Assembly: GCF_000717175.1 (NCBI RefSeq)
Contig: NZ_JNYD01000019.1
Coordinates: forward strand, 62,001 to 126,000
Length of the DNA: 64,000 bases
Direction: 5' to 3'
From: Pseudonocardia autotrophica
Lineage (GTDB): Bacteria > Actinomycetota > Actinomycetes > Mycobacteriales > Pseudonocardiaceae
Shown: piece by piece, positions 8,379 to 16,483 of the stretch
Position numbering within the stretch: position 1 is the first letter of the stretch
Layout: each line of letters opens with the position of its first letter
The notes under the pieces: generated by a model
Told to the model about the DNA's origin: nothing
What the model saw: the letters and a program-made list of their open reading frames with translations, nothing else
The model's database searches: none
Program-made: the position numbers and the translations under genes

Positions 8379-9967
8379 AGACGGCCTCCGAGCGCGATGT
8401 CGATGCTCGCCGCGACGACCTCCCGGGTCCGGCCCGGTTCGATGACGTCGTCGAGCGAGAGGTGCGCGGCGGCCTCCCAGGGCTCCGCCTCGCTGATCCA
8501 TTCCGCCGTGAGCTCCGCGACCAGCGCCGCGTGCGCCTCCGGGCCCTGCTCGGCCAGCACCTTCTCCAACCGCCGGCGGTGGATGGTGCGGATCCCGGTC
8601 TCCGGGGCCATGAACCCCAGCTCGGCACTGGGCCAGGCGTAGAGGAAGTCCGGCTTCGTCGGCCGGCCGCCCATCGCGAAGTGCCCGCCGCCGTAGGCCT
8701 TGCGCAGCACCACCCCGACCTTGGGCACCGTGGCCTCGGCGATCGCCGAGACCAGCGCCTCGTAGCCGTGCAGGATCCCGCCGCGCTCGGCCTGGGTGCC
8801 GATCATCAGGCCCGGCACGTCGTGCAGGAACACCAGCGGCAGCCCGAAGGTGTCGCACAGCTGCACGAACACCTTCTCCTTCTCCAACGCCGCCGGGTCC
8901 AGCGCACCCGCCCGCACGATCGGCTGGTTCCCGACCAGCCCCACCGGGCGGCCCTCGATCCGGGCCAGCGCGCACAGCAGGCTCGAACCCCAGCCGTCCG
9001 CCCAGGGCAGGATGCTGGCCTCGTCGGCCAGGCAGGCGAACACGTCGCGCATGTCGTAGCCCGACCGCGCCCCGAGCGGGACGATCTCCTCGAGGTCCTT
9101 CGGGTCCCGCCCCGGGGGCAGCGGCGGCGCCACCGGCGGGCGCTGGGTGGAGTTCTGCGGCATGTAGGACAGGAACGCGGCGATGGCGTCCATCGCGTCG
9201 GCCTCGGTGTCCACGACGAGGTGCGCGTTGCCCGCCTCGGTCGCGGCCGCCGGGCCGCCGAGCTCCTCGTCGGTGACCTTCTCCCCGATCGCGGGCTCCA
9301 CGACGCTCGGCCCGGACAGCGCGATCGACCCGGAGCGCACCATCACCACGTAGTGCGCGGTGGAGGCGTGCAACGCCGAGTCGCCGTAGCTCGGGCCCAG
9401 CACCGCGGCGGCGCGGGGCACCACCGGCCGACCCGGCGGGGGCTTGAGGAACGTGGTGAAGTCCAGCGGGAGGCCGGAGAACCGCCAGCCCGAGACGTCC
9501 GGCATCCGCCCGCCGTCGGCGTCGCAGAGCAGGACGAGGGGGAAGCCGTGCCGCTGCGCGTGCTCGATCAACCGCCCCTGCTTGCGCATGCTGATCGGGG
9601 CCGTGGTGCCCGCGACCACGCTGGAGTCGATGCCGATGACGCCGATGCGGCGGCCGTCGAGCAGGCCGAAGCCGGTCACCACCGCGTCCCCCGGGATGGG
9701 CTTCTCGCGCCGCAGCTCGGGCAGGGCGAGCGCGCCGATCTCGAACCACGTGTCCGGGTCGACGAGCATGTCGATCCGCTCGCGCACGGGCAGGCGGCCG
9801 GACTCCCGGTGCCGGCGCAGGCCCTCCGGGCCGCCGCTGGCGTGGGCGGCCTCCTGCTTCTCGCGCAGGAGCGCGATCCTGTCCGCCATGGTGTGCGCGC
9901 CGGTGCCTCCAGTGGGAGCACTGCCGGGGGTGCCTGCTGGCGCCGTGGGGCTGTCCGTTGCCGTCAC
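8375..9967 (-). CDS. Acyl-CoA carboxylase, carboxyltransferase (beta) subunit
   Basis: A 530-residue carboxyltransferase of the acetyl/propionyl/methylcrotonyl-CoA carboxylase family. It transfers CO2 from carboxybiotin to an acyl-CoA. Family stretches visible include RERIDMLVDPDTWFE near the N-terminus, SGPSVVEPAIGEKVT in the middle and KAYGGGHFAMGGR in the C-terminal domain. The reading starts at GTG 9967; a start at ATG 9889 (MADRIALL) is possible, because the first 26 residues are low-complexity Ser/Thr/Gly/Pro. It is divergent from the biotin carboxylase subunit at 10080, and one palindromic operator lies between them, so both subunits can be switched together. The acyl-CoA substrate cannot be named. 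Confidence 0.88.
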   Translation of the reverse strand: MTATDSPTAPAGTPGSAPTGGTGAHTMADRIALLREKQEAAHASGGPEGLRRHRESGRLPVRERIDMLVDPDTWFEIGALALPELRREKPIPGDAVVTGFGLLDGRRIGVIGIDSSVVAGTTAPISMRKQGRLIEHAQRHGFPLVLLCDADGGRMPDVSGWRFSGLPLDFTTFLKPPPGRPVVPRAAAVLGPSYGDSALHASTAHYVVMVRSGSIALSGPSVVEPAIGEKVTDEELGGPAAATEAGNAHLVVDTEADAMDAIAAFLSYMPQNSTQRPPVAPPLPPGRDPKDLEEIVPLGARSGYDMRDVFACLADEASILPWADGWGSSLLCALARIEGRPVGLVGNQPIVRAGALDPAALEKEKVFVQLCDTFGLPLVFLHDVPGLMIGTQAERGGILHGYEALVSAIAEATVPKVGVVLRKAYGGGHFAMGGRPTKPDFLYAWPSAELGFMAPETGIRTIHRRRLEKVLAEQGPEAHAALVAELTAEWISEAEPWEAAAHLSLDDVIEPGRTREVVAASIDIALGGRL

Positions 9968-10018
9968 GGGACCTCCGCTCGTACCGGTGTCCGTCGGGTC
10001 TCACCGACGGACGCTAGA

Positions 10019-10040
10019 CTACCAGACGGTCGATTGGTAG
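10019..10040. promoter_or_regulatory. Operator between divergent carboxylase subunits
   Basis: A 22-bp imperfect palindrome with identical outer arms CTACCA and TGGTAG and inner CG dinucleotides. It lies 51 bases before the beta-subunit start and 39 bases before the alpha-subunit start. It belongs to the ten-site operator family of this window. One TetR dimer or dimer pair here could repress both directions. Confidence 0.75.
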
Positions 10041-10079
10041 ACAGGCCTCGTCGACCCCCCGAGTAGAGCGGAGCGGCTC

Positions 10080-11906
10080 GTGTCGATCCAGACCGTCCTG
10101 GTGGCGAACCGTGGCGAGATCGCCGTGCGGATCATCCGGTCCTGCCGGGAGCTCGGCCTGCGGGCCGTCGCGGTGTACTCCGATGCCGACGCCGACGCGC
10201 TGCACGTCCGGCTGGCCGACGAGGCGCACCGGATCGGCCCGGCCCCGGCGCGGGCCTCGTACCTGGACGTCGACGCCCTGCTCGGCGCGGCCAAGGCCGC
10301 CGGCGCCGACGCGGTGCACCCCGGGTACGGCCTGCTCAGCGAGGACGCCGGGTTCGCCGAGGCCGTGACGGGCGCGGGGCTGACGTTCGTGGGGCCGTCG
10401 AGCGAGGTCATCGCCCGGATGGGCGACAAGGTCGCGGCCCGCGCGCTGGCCGAGGAGTGCGGGGTCCCGGTGCCGCCGGGAACCGGCGACCTCTCCGTGG
10501 AGGAGGCCACGCAGGCGGCGGCCGAGCTGGGGTTCCCGCTCGTGGTCAAGGCGTCCTTCGGGGGCGGCGGGCGCGGGATGCGGGTGGTGCACTCCGCCGA
10601 GGAGCTGGCCGACGCCATGGCCGCCGCCGGGCGCGAGGCCGGCGCCGCGTTCGGGCGGTCCGAGGTGCACCTCGAGCGGTACCTGGAGCGTCCGCGGCAC
10701 GTCGAGGTGCAGGTGATCGGGGACGCGCACGGCACCGTCGTGCACCTCTTCGACCGGGACTGCTCGGTGCAGCGGCGGCACCAGAAGCTGATCGAGGAGG
10801 CGCCGGCCTTCGGGCTGTCGGACACACTGCGCGCGCGACTGCTCGACGCCGCCGTGACCCTCGCGCGGAAGGTCGGCTACGTCGGGGCGGGGACCGTCGA
10901 GTTCCTCGTGCTGCCGACGTCCGACGAGTTCTTCTTCCTCGAGATGAACACCCGGCTGCAGGTCGAGCACGGGGTGACGGAGCTGGTCACCGGGCTGGAC
11001 ATCGTCGCCACGCAGCTCGGGGTGGCCGACGGCGCGCCGCTGCCCTTCACCCAGGACGACGTCCGGGTCTCGGGTCACGCGATCCAGGCCCGTATCGCCG
11101 CCGAGGACCCGTGGGCGGACTTCCGGCCCGCGCCCGGCGCCGTCACCGGGCTGGCGCTCCCGCTCGGGCCGGGGGTGCGCAACGACTTCGGCGTCGAGGC
11201 GGGCGGAGCCGTCGCTCCCGAGTACGACTCGATGTTCGGCAAGGTGCTCGCCCACGGCGCCGACCGCGACGCCGCCCGCCGCCGGCTCGTCGCCGCGCTC
11301 GGCGAGCTGCGGGTCGAGGGGGTGCCGACCACCGCCCCGTACCTGCGCGAGGTGCTGGACTCGGGGTCCTTCGCCGCCGGCACCCACGACACCGGCTCGG
11401 TGCAGCGGGAGTGGGTGCCGGACCCGGCGACGAAGCCCGGCGCCGGGGTCGCCTCCGGAGCCGGCGGCGGTGCCGGGGCCGGCATGGTCGGATCGGGGTC
11501 CGGCACGGTCGGGTCCGGCGTGGTGCCGGGCGGCGCGACCGTGCCGACCCGCCGGGTCCGCATCGCGACCGACCGCGGCCCGGTGGAGGTGGCGGTCTAC
11601 GGCCGCACCGTCCGCCCGGGCGCCGCGGCCACGGCGTCCACCCGCCCGACCCGCAAGTCCGCCGGCGCGGCCGCGGGAGCGTCCTCCGCGGTCGGCACGG
11701 TGCCCGTCGCGCCGATGGACGCGACCGTCGTCCAGGTTTGGGTGCAGCCCGGCCAGGAGCTGGCGCCCGGCGACGTCGTCGCGGTGCTCGAGGCCATGAA
11801 GATGGAGATGGAGATCCGCACGGAGGTCGGCGGCACGGTGGGTCAGGTCCTGGTCGGCGCCGGCAGCCCCGTCGCCGCAGGCTCCCCCCTGATCACCCTC
11901 ACCTGA
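10080..11906 (+). CDS. Acyl-CoA carboxylase alpha subunit (biotin carboxylase plus BCCP)
   Basis: A 608-residue protein that carboxylates its own biotin at the expense of ATP and presents it to the carboxyltransferase. The N-terminus VLVANRGEIAVRII is diagnostic. The ATP-grasp glycine loop KASFGGGGRGMR is near residue 160 and the EMNTRLQVEHG metal/ATP site near 287. A Gly/Ala/Val-rich linker (about 455-485) separates the catalytic core from the C-terminal biotinyl domain. Its EAMKMEME near residue 571 carries the biotinylated lysine. It begins with GTG behind GAGCGGAG-like sequence. It is divergent from the beta subunit across a shared operator and is followed by a strong terminator. It matches 3-methylcrotonyl/propionyl-type alpha subunits; which acyl-CoA is used is not shown. 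Confidence 0.92.
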   Translation: MSIQTVLVANRGEIAVRIIRSCRELGLRAVAVYSDADADALHVRLADEAHRIGPAPARASYLDVDALLGAAKAAGADAVHPGYGLLSEDAGFAEAVTGAGLTFVGPSSEVIARMGDKVAARALAEECGVPVPPGTGDLSVEEATQAAAELGFPLVVKASFGGGGRGMRVVHSAEELADAMAAAGREAGAAFGRSEVHLERYLERPRHVEVQVIGDAHGTVVHLFDRDCSVQRRHQKLIEEAPAFGLSDTLRARLLDAAVTLARKVGYVGAGTVEFLVLPTSDEFFFLEMNTRLQVEHGVTELVTGLDIVATQLGVADGAPLPFTQDDVRVSGHAIQARIAAEDPWADFRPAPGAVTGLALPLGPGVRNDFGVEAGGAVAPEYDSMFGKVLAHGADRDAARRRLVAALGELRVEGVPTTAPYLREVLDSGSFAAGTHDTGSVQREWVPDPATKPGAGVASGAGGGAGAGMVGSGSGTVGSGVVPGGATVPTRRVRIATDRGPVEVAVYGRTVRPGAAATASTRPTRKSAGAAAGASSAVGTVPVAPMDATVVQVWVQPGQELAPGDVVAVLEAMKMEMEIRTEVGGTVGQVLVGAGSPVAAGSPLITLT

Positions 11907-11931
11907 GCCACCTCCACTCAAGATCCACCCT

Positions 11932-11970
11932 GGGCAGCGGAACGCTCGGAGATCGAACGTCCCGCTGCCC
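11932..11970. terminator. Hairpin terminator between convergent genes
   Basis: A 13-bp stem with one mismatch (GGGCAGCGGAACG against CGTCCCGCTGCCC) and a 13-base loop. It sits between the carboxylase alpha-subunit stop and the stop of the convergent TetR gene. Confidence 0.7.
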
Positions 11971-12044
11971 CGACGTGGCTCGAGCCGCTCCCCCATGTCC
12001 GTGGCCACGAGCCCGGGCGCGACGACGTCGACCCGATTGAGGTG

Positions 12045-12698
12045 TCAGCGCGAGGCGCGGGCCTGCAACGCCTCCTCGGTTGCGATCCCGCGGATCGCCA
12101 TCTCCGCCATCTCGGCCCCGATCTGCTCGGGGGTGAAGGTGCCGCCGGGACGGAACCAGCGGTACACCCAGTTCGTGGAGCCCAGGATCGACAGGGCCGC
12201 GAGCCGCGGGTCGAGGTCGGCCCGCACCAGCCCGCCGGCCTGCCCCTGCTCGACGAGGTCGCGGAACACGCCCTGGTAGGCGTGCTCGGACCCGAGGATC
12301 TCCTTGCGACGCCCGACGGGCAGCGCCGACAGCTCGTGCAGGAAGACCGCGGTCGGCACGAGATTGCGGCAGGTGTGCTCGACGTGCCCGCGGATGACGC
12401 TCTCCAGCCGCTCCAGCGGGCCGCCGGGCACCTCCGACCGGGACCGCACGACGGCCAGACCCTCTTTGTGGACGGCGCTGATCACGTCGAAGAGCAGGTC
12501 CTCCTTGGACTGGATGTAGTAGTAGAGGCTGCCCTTGAGCATCCCGAGCCGGTCGGCGATGTCCTGCAGGGACGCGCCGTCGTAGCCCTTCTCGTAGAAG
12601 ACCTGCGTGGCGACCTCGATGAGCTCGGCCCAGCGCTCCTCGCGGGGTTTACGCTCTCCCCCGGAACGCCGTGCACTCCGCCCGGCCGGCTGCCGCAT
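12045..12698 (-). CDS. TetR-family transcriptional regulator, probable regulator of the catabolic region
   Basis: A 217-residue regulator. The N-terminal helix-turn-helix (about residues 33-60) reads ASLQDIADRLGMLKGSLYYY followed by QSKEDLLFDV, the classic TetR signature. The C-terminal ligand domain contains NWVYRWFRPGG, resembling the KstR2-like subgroup that senses acyl-CoA esters. The start at ATG 12698 (MRQPAG) is preferred over an in-frame ATG at 12755, because the extra 19 codons would be made of the operator sequence CTACCAAACG (12734-12755) read backwards. That operator position suggests autoregulation. It is the only TetR gene among the ten operator copies, so it is the natural candidate for their binding protein; no direct evidence is available. 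Confidence 0.9.
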   Translation of the reverse strand: MRQPAGRSARRSGGERKPREERWAELIEVATQVFYEKGYDGASLQDIADRLGMLKGSLYYYIQSKEDLLFDVISAVHKEGLAVVRSRSEVPGGPLERLESVIRGHVEHTCRNLVPTAVFLHELSALPVGRRKEILGSEHAYQGVFRDLVEQGQAGGLVRADLDPRLAALSILGSTNWVYRWFRPGGTFTPEQIGAEMAEMAIRGIATEEALQARASR

Positions 12699-12733
12699 CC
12701 CCGCTCCCCTCGACGCGGTCGAATCGGAGGAGC

Positions 12734-12755
12734 CTACCAAACGGTCGACAGTCAT
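12734..12755. promoter_or_regulatory. Autoregulatory operator upstream of the TetR gene
   Basis: It contains CTACCAAACG followed by GTCGACAG, the conserved half-site with a weaker second half. It lies 36-57 bases before the chosen TetR start and downstream of the SDR stop codon. It is one of four exact copies of the CTACCAAACG half-site. Confidence 0.7.
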
Positions 12756-12842
12756 AGGCGCGTCGCCGCGTCCAGCCGGACCACCTCGCCGAGGCCCCGC
12801 CGGTGACCAGCCCGACCGCGTCCATGATGCGCACCGCGCCTC

Positions 12843-13676
12843 CTACTTGACGTTCGCGCCGGCGTCGACGGGCAGCGTGACGCCCGTGATGTACCGGGCC
12901 TCGTCGCTGCCCAGGAAGAGCACGGCGTTGCTGATGTCGATCGGCTCGACCCACGGGACCTCCAGCGCGTTGAGCGACAGGAAGCCGGGGAGCGCCTTCT
13001 CCTGGGTGGGCTCGGGGTCGTCCGGCGCGAAGAGCTTCCAGGTGCCGGGGTTCTGGATCATGTCGGTGTCGACGTTGGTCGGGTGGATCGTGTTGACCCG
13101 GATGCGGTGCGGCGCGAGCTCGTTGGCCAGCGTGCGCATCAGCCCGACGATCCCGTGCTTGGTCGAGACGTAGTGCCCGACGTTCTGGATCCCCTTGAGC
13201 CCCCCGATGGAGCTGGTGAACATCAGCGACCCACCGCCGCGCTCGATCAGGTGCGGCACGGCCGCGCGAGCGGTGTTCCAGACGCCGGTGAGGTTGACGT
13301 CCAGCATCTCCTGCCACATCTCGTCGGTGATCTCGAACGCGGCGCCGAAGCTGGCGATCCCCGCGTTCGCCACCGCGATGTCGAGCCCGCCGAGCTCGGT
13401 GACGCCCTCGTCGACCGCCGCGGTGAGCGCGGCCCGGTCGCGGACGTCGGCGACCCGCGCGACGATCCGCCGGTCGAGCTTCTCCACCTCGGCGACCGTC
13501 TCGTCGAGATCGGCGCGGGTGGCCGGCGGGTACTTGTCCACGGTGGCCAGCGGCCCGCAGAGGTCGACGGCGATGATGTCGGCCCCCTCCTGCGCCAGCC
13601 GGACCGCGTGGCTGCGGCCCTGCCCGCGCGCGGCGCCGGTGATCAGCGCGACCTTGCCCTCGACCCGTCCCGCCAT
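12843..13676 (-). CDS. Mycofactocin-coupled SDR family oxidoreductase
   Basis: A 277-residue short-chain dehydrogenase. The cofactor motif TGAARGQGRSHA is at about residues 14-25, NAG near 105, a catalytic serine in FTSSIGG, and Y-x3-K in HYVSTKHG near 167. The insertion after the second strand (YPPATRADLDETVAEVE) is the mark of the mycofactocin-associated SDR subfamily, in which bound NAD is re-oxidised through mycofactocin rather than exchanged. It should oxidise an alcohol to a ketone. It begins at ATG 13676, with its own operator 34 bases upstream, and precedes the TetR gene on the same strand. No mycofactocin biosynthesis gene lies in the window. Confidence 0.88.
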   Translation of the reverse strand: MAGRVEGKVALITGAARGQGRSHAVRLAQEGADIIAVDLCGPLATVDKYPPATRADLDETVAEVEKLDRRIVARVADVRDRAALTAAVDEGVTELGGLDIAVANAGIASFGAAFEITDEMWQEMLDVNLTGVWNTARAAVPHLIERGGGSLMFTSSIGGLKGIQNVGHYVSTKHGIVGLMRTLANELAPHRIRVNTIHPTNVDTDMIQNPGTWKLFAPDDPEPTQEKALPGFLSLNALEVPWVEPIDISNAVLFLGSDEARYITGVTLPVDAGANVK

Positions 13677-13710
13677 GGCACGCCTCCTCGCGTCGTCGAC
13701 CGGTTAGTGT

Positions 13711-13732
13711 CTACCAAACGACTGTCAGATGG
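13711..13732. promoter_or_regulatory. Operator upstream of the mycofactocin-coupled SDR
   Basis: An exact CTACCAAACG half-site followed by ACTGTCAGA, 34 bases before the SDR start and just after the stop of the upstream flavoprotein gene. Its second half is less well conserved. Confidence 0.65.
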
Positions 13733-13738
13733 GGAAGC

Positions 13739-15091
13739 TCAGTAGCGCATGGTCCCGGCGAAGGCCTCGAGCCGGCGGCCCAGCACCGCCTCGGCGGTGG
13801 TGATGCCCGAACGCGCGGCCTTGTCGATGCCGATCCCACGGGCCCGGGTGGTGTCGCCGGTGAGCCAGAGCCCCTCGACGCCGCGGACCTCGGCGTCCGG
13901 CCGCACGGGTCCGACCAGCCCGGGCTTGGTGATCACGCCGTAGCTGGTGACGACGTGCGGTTTCGTCCACAGCGCCCCGCGCGCCGCCGGCATCATCTCC
14001 TCGATGTCCTCCCACAGCTCGGCGAACTTCCGGTCGAGCCAGGCGCGGTCGCCGTAGTGCTCCGTGGCGTCGAACGAGGCGCCGACGCAGGTCAGGTACT
14101 CGCCGTCGGGCGAGACGCCGGGGTCGTAGCCGGTGAAGTTGAGCGTGAAGCCGGGCAGCCCGCACCGAGGCGTCGACAGGAACGACGCCATCTCGCGCTC
14201 GCTCATCGCGATCACCGGCTCCTTCGCGGCGATCCAGTAGCCGATCCAGCAGGCGCGGTTGCGGTTCGCGGCCAGCATCCCGATCCGGGAGCGGAGCTCC
14301 CAGGGGAGGGCGCCGTCGTCGAACAGCCGCAACAGGTCCCACACCGGTGCGGACACCACGACCTGCGGCGCCGGGACCTCCTCCCCGTCGCGCAGGGTCA
14401 CGCCCTGCACTGCGCCGTCCCGGACGTCGACCCGCCGCACCGGCGCCGACAGCCGGATCTCCCCGCCCTTCGCCTCGAACGCGGCGACCATGCTGTGCCA
14501 CAGCGCGTCCCACCCGCCCATCGGCCAGAACGAGTAGCCCGCGGTGCGTTGCGTCGAGTAGTGCAGCTTGCGGGTGTAGAGGTTCTCCGAGGCCGAGTGC
14601 TCCCACGGCCGCAGCGTGGTCTGCTCGAGGACCGAGATGGCCTCCCACACCGTGTAGACGCCCTCGTCCGCGGTGTACTGCGCCATCCACTCGCGCAACG
14701 ACGCGTGGTTCCAGGTCTCGAGCTCGCCGTACGAGACGTCGTTGAGCGCCTGGATGCAGCGCTTGAGCCCCTGCTTCGCCGCGCCGGAGTACTGCTCCTG
14801 GATCGGCGCCCAGCCCTTCCCGTTCGTCCAGAACGGCATCGCATCGCTGCGCTCGGAGTGCACCAGGTCGAGCCCCATCACCGAGCAGACCCGGGTGAAG
14901 GAGTCGCCGGGATCCTCGACGAGGTGGCTGCCGAGACCCAGCTGGTGCCCCTTGTACCGGTACTCCCGCGCCCGCCCGCCGAGGTACGCGTGCTTCTCCA
15001 GCAGCAGTACCCGCTTGCCCCGCTCCGCCAGCAGCGAGGCGGTGACCAGGCCGGACGTGCCCGCCCCGACCACGATGACGTCGTACGACAC
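13739..15091 (-). CDS. Phytoene-desaturase-like FAD-dependent oxidoreductase (first copy)
   Basis: A 450-residue flavoprotein of the phytoene-desaturase/amine-oxidase superfamily. The N-terminus VIVVGAGTSGLVTASLLAERG is the FAD-binding beta-alpha-beta unit, followed by LEKHAYLGGRA. The C-terminus GLWLTGDTTRARGIGIDKAA closes the FAD site. Family members desaturate, isomerise or oxidise hydrophobic substrates. Here the lipid- or terpene-like substrate is unknown. The GTG at 15091 gives a start right before the VIVVGAG strand. A probable operator lies 13 bases upstream. A second, related gene lies at 30880-32265, likewise first behind an operator; shared features include the spacing, the DEGVYTVWEAISVLE / DQGVVDLFEFISVLE region and the C-terminal RGIG-D motif. 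Confidence 0.8.
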   Translation of the reverse strand: MSYDVIVVGAGTSGLVTASLLAERGKRVLLLEKHAYLGGRAREYRYKGHQLGLGSHLVEDPGDSFTRVCSVMGLDLVHSERSDAMPFWTNGKGWAPIQEQYSGAAKQGLKRCIQALNDVSYGELETWNHASLREWMAQYTADEGVYTVWEAISVLEQTTLRPWEHSASENLYTRKLHYSTQRTAGYSFWPMGGWDALWHSMVAAFEAKGGEIRLSAPVRRVDVRDGAVQGVTLRDGEEVPAPQVVVSAPVWDLLRLFDDGALPWELRSRIGMLAANRNRACWIGYWIAAKEPVIAMSEREMASFLSTPRCGLPGFTLNFTGYDPGVSPDGEYLTCVGASFDATEHYGDRAWLDRKFAELWEDIEEMMPAARGALWTKPHVVTSYGVITKPGLVGPVRPDAEVRGVEGLWLTGDTTRARGIGIDKAARSGITTAEAVLGRRLEAFAGTMRY

Positions 15092-15103
15092 GGGCGCCTC
15101 CCA

Positions 15104-15125
15104 GCGTCTACCGTTCGTTTGGTAG
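15104..15125. promoter_or_regulatory. Operator upstream of the first phytoene-desaturase-like gene
   Basis: On the minus strand it reads CTACCAAACG then AACGGTAGAC, matching the site at 20515 closely. It lies 13 bases before the GTG start, where it would overlap the promoter or early transcript. Confidence 0.7.
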
Positions 15126-15258
15126 TGAAGCTAGCCGCGTGACCCCCGGCGGGCAACCGCCGCCGGAGAACCCGTTCACCCGCGGCGGATGACGACCCGG
15201 CCGGGAGTGCCGGGCCAGCCTGCCCGGACACGGCGTCGTGGACGGAGGAGGAACCGAC

Positions 15259-15678
15259 GTGACCGGAGACCTCACCGCCGGGGAGCCGCGAGCACCCCGG
15301 CGGACCCGATGGGTCGTGGTGGTGCGACTGGCCGCGGTGCTGCTGTTCCTGCTCGGGTGCTGGAACGTGTGGGACGGGATCAGCGCGCTCGCCCGAGGTG
15401 GGTTCGTGGTCGCCGACGCCGACCGGGTCCTGCTGCTGGAGGTCACCAAGTGGGGCTGGGTCCTGCTGGCCCTCGGTGTGGTGGAGCTCGCGGCCGCGGC
15501 CGCCCTGCTCCGCGGAGCCGGATGGGCACGGGTGGTGGCGGTCCTCGTGGCCGGCTTCAACGGGATCGTCCAGCTCGCGTTCCTCGTCGCCTACCCGGTG
15601 GGAGCGGTCCTCATCCTGGTCCTGTCCGCCCTCATCGTGTGGGCGGTCGTGCGCCACGGTCACGAGGTGGGCGGCTGA
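15259..15678 (+). CDS. Small four-helix membrane protein (DUF7144-like)
   Basis: A 139-residue integral membrane protein of unknown function. Four hydrophobic segments are seen: WVVVVRLAAVLLFLLGCW, a segment ending GWVLLALGVVELAAAAALL, RVVAVLVAGFNGIVQLAFL and VGAVLILVLSALIVWAVV. The layout of a loop after helix 1 and a Lys/Trp-rich turn fits the small actinobacterial membrane proteins annotated as DUF7144. The GTG at 15259 is chosen because GGAGGAGGAA lies six bases upstream; an earlier in-frame GTG at 15238 overlaps that ribosome site. It converges on the VOC gene, sharing 19 bases at their 3' ends. No operator of the catabolic set is present. Confidence 0.7.
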   Translation: MTGDLTAGEPRAPRRTRWVVVVRLAAVLLFLLGCWNVWDGISALARGGFVVADADRVLLLEVTKWGWVLLALGVVELAAAAALLRGAGWARVVAVLVAGFNGIVQLAFLVAYPVGAVLILVLSALIVWAVVRHGHEVGG

Positions 15679-16154
15679 GCGGACGCGGCCGGTGCGGGTC
15701 CACGGCGCGGGACGATCACCTTGGCGACCTCGACGAGAGGCCCGTCCAGCAGCTCCAGCACCGTGCCGTCGGGGTCGGCCAGATAGATCACGCGGAGCGG
15801 GCCCCAGTGGGAGGGCTCGGGCCACAGCCGTCGCCCGCCCGCGGCCTCGGCGGCGGCGAGGGCGGCGTCGACGTCGTCGACCCGGATGCCGAGATGCGGC
15901 AGGCGGGCAGCGGGGTCGGGCGGGCCGCACCACTGCGGCAACGGGTCGAACTCGAACAGCTCGACGCCGCTCCCGTCCGGGAAGCCGAGCAGGGCGATGC
16001 GCACCGAGGTGCCGGGCGGGGCGTTCATGGCGAGCCCCGCCGCCCGCCCGCCGAGGGTCAGTGGCTCGGCGAGCGGCGTGGCGCCCAGGGCGCGGTAGAA
16101 GGCGGTCGCGCGGTCCAGGTCGGCGACCCGGACGCCGAGGTGGTGCAGGCCCAC
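15660..16154 (-). CDS. VOC-fold (glyoxalase/bleomycin-resistance-type) protein
   Basis: A 164-residue protein with two beta-alpha-beta-beta-beta units. The first starts MGLHHLGVRVADLDRATAFY and the second LPHLGIRVDDVDAALAAAE. The likely metal ligands are the His of LHHLG, the Glu of VELFEFD, the His of PHLGI and the Glu of TVLELLD, the pattern of glyoxalase-like metalloenzymes. The reaction is unknown: lyase, isomerase, dioxygenase or resistance binding are all possible. Its GTG start follows the stop of the upstream small membrane gene by one base. It is probably unrelated to the catabolic regulon, because no operator precedes it. Confidence 0.8.
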   Translation of the reverse strand: MGLHHLGVRVADLDRATAFYRALGATPLAEPLTLGGRAAGLAMNAPPGTSVRIALLGFPDGSGVELFEFDPLPQWCGPPDPAARLPHLGIRVDDVDAALAAAEAAGGRRLWPEPSHWGPLRVIYLADPDGTVLELLDGPLVEVAKVIVPRRGPAPAASAQPPTS

Positions 16155-16155
16155 G

Positions 16156-16398
16156 TCACCCCCTGGCGGACTCGGGCGCGACCGGGCGCGTCGCAGGGTC
16201 CCGCTCGTCCGGGTGCCTTCCCAGCGCCAGCACCAGCAGCATCGCGAGCAGCGCGAACGCGACGAAGAACCAGAAGTTCCACTGGAACGCGACGCCCGCC
16301 CCGATCAGCAGCCCCACCGCGTACGGGCCGAGGATCCCGCCGTCGAGGATGACGACCGCGAAGCAGATCGCGACGACGGCGGCCCCGGGCGCGCGCAT
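16156..16398 (-). CDS. Small two-helix membrane protein, unknown function
   Basis: An 80-residue hydrophobic protein with two to three membrane segments (AVVAICFAVVILDGGILGPY, VGLLIGAGVAF and FWFFVAFALLAMLLVLAL) and a charged C-terminal tail HPDERDP. The start at ATG 16398 (MRAPGA) is preferred; the frame is open to 16470, but that would translate the intergenic hairpin at 16421-16465. It is coupled to the VOC gene downstream. I do not recognise the family. Confidence 0.55.
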   Translation of the reverse strand: MRAPGAAVVAICFAVVILDGGILGPYAVGLLIGAGVAFQWNFWFFVAFALLAMLLVLALGRHPDERDPATRPVAPESARG

Positions 16399-16420
16399 CG
16401 GTCCTCCGGGTCGGGTCGCA

Positions 16421-16465
16421 CGAACGGCACTCTCGCTCACTGGCTCTGAGCGAGAGCGCCGTTCG
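16421..16465. repeat. Intergenic hairpin, copy 1 of a repeated element
   Basis: A 19-bp inverted repeat with one mismatch (CGAACGGCACTCTCGCTCA and its complement) around a 7-base loop. It shares 18 identical bases with the hairpin at 28333-28375. It probably acts as a terminator for the NTF2 genes on the minus strand upstream and is likely a dispersed element of the genome. Confidence 0.7.
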
Positions 16466-16483
16466 CTCATCGGGCGGGAGGGG

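Noticed and set aside
12045..12698. Calling the regulator KstR2 and the pathway steroid ring degradation
   Set aside because: The operator core differs from the KstR2 box I know and typical hsa/kst/ipd genes are absent; only a loose C-terminal resemblance remains.
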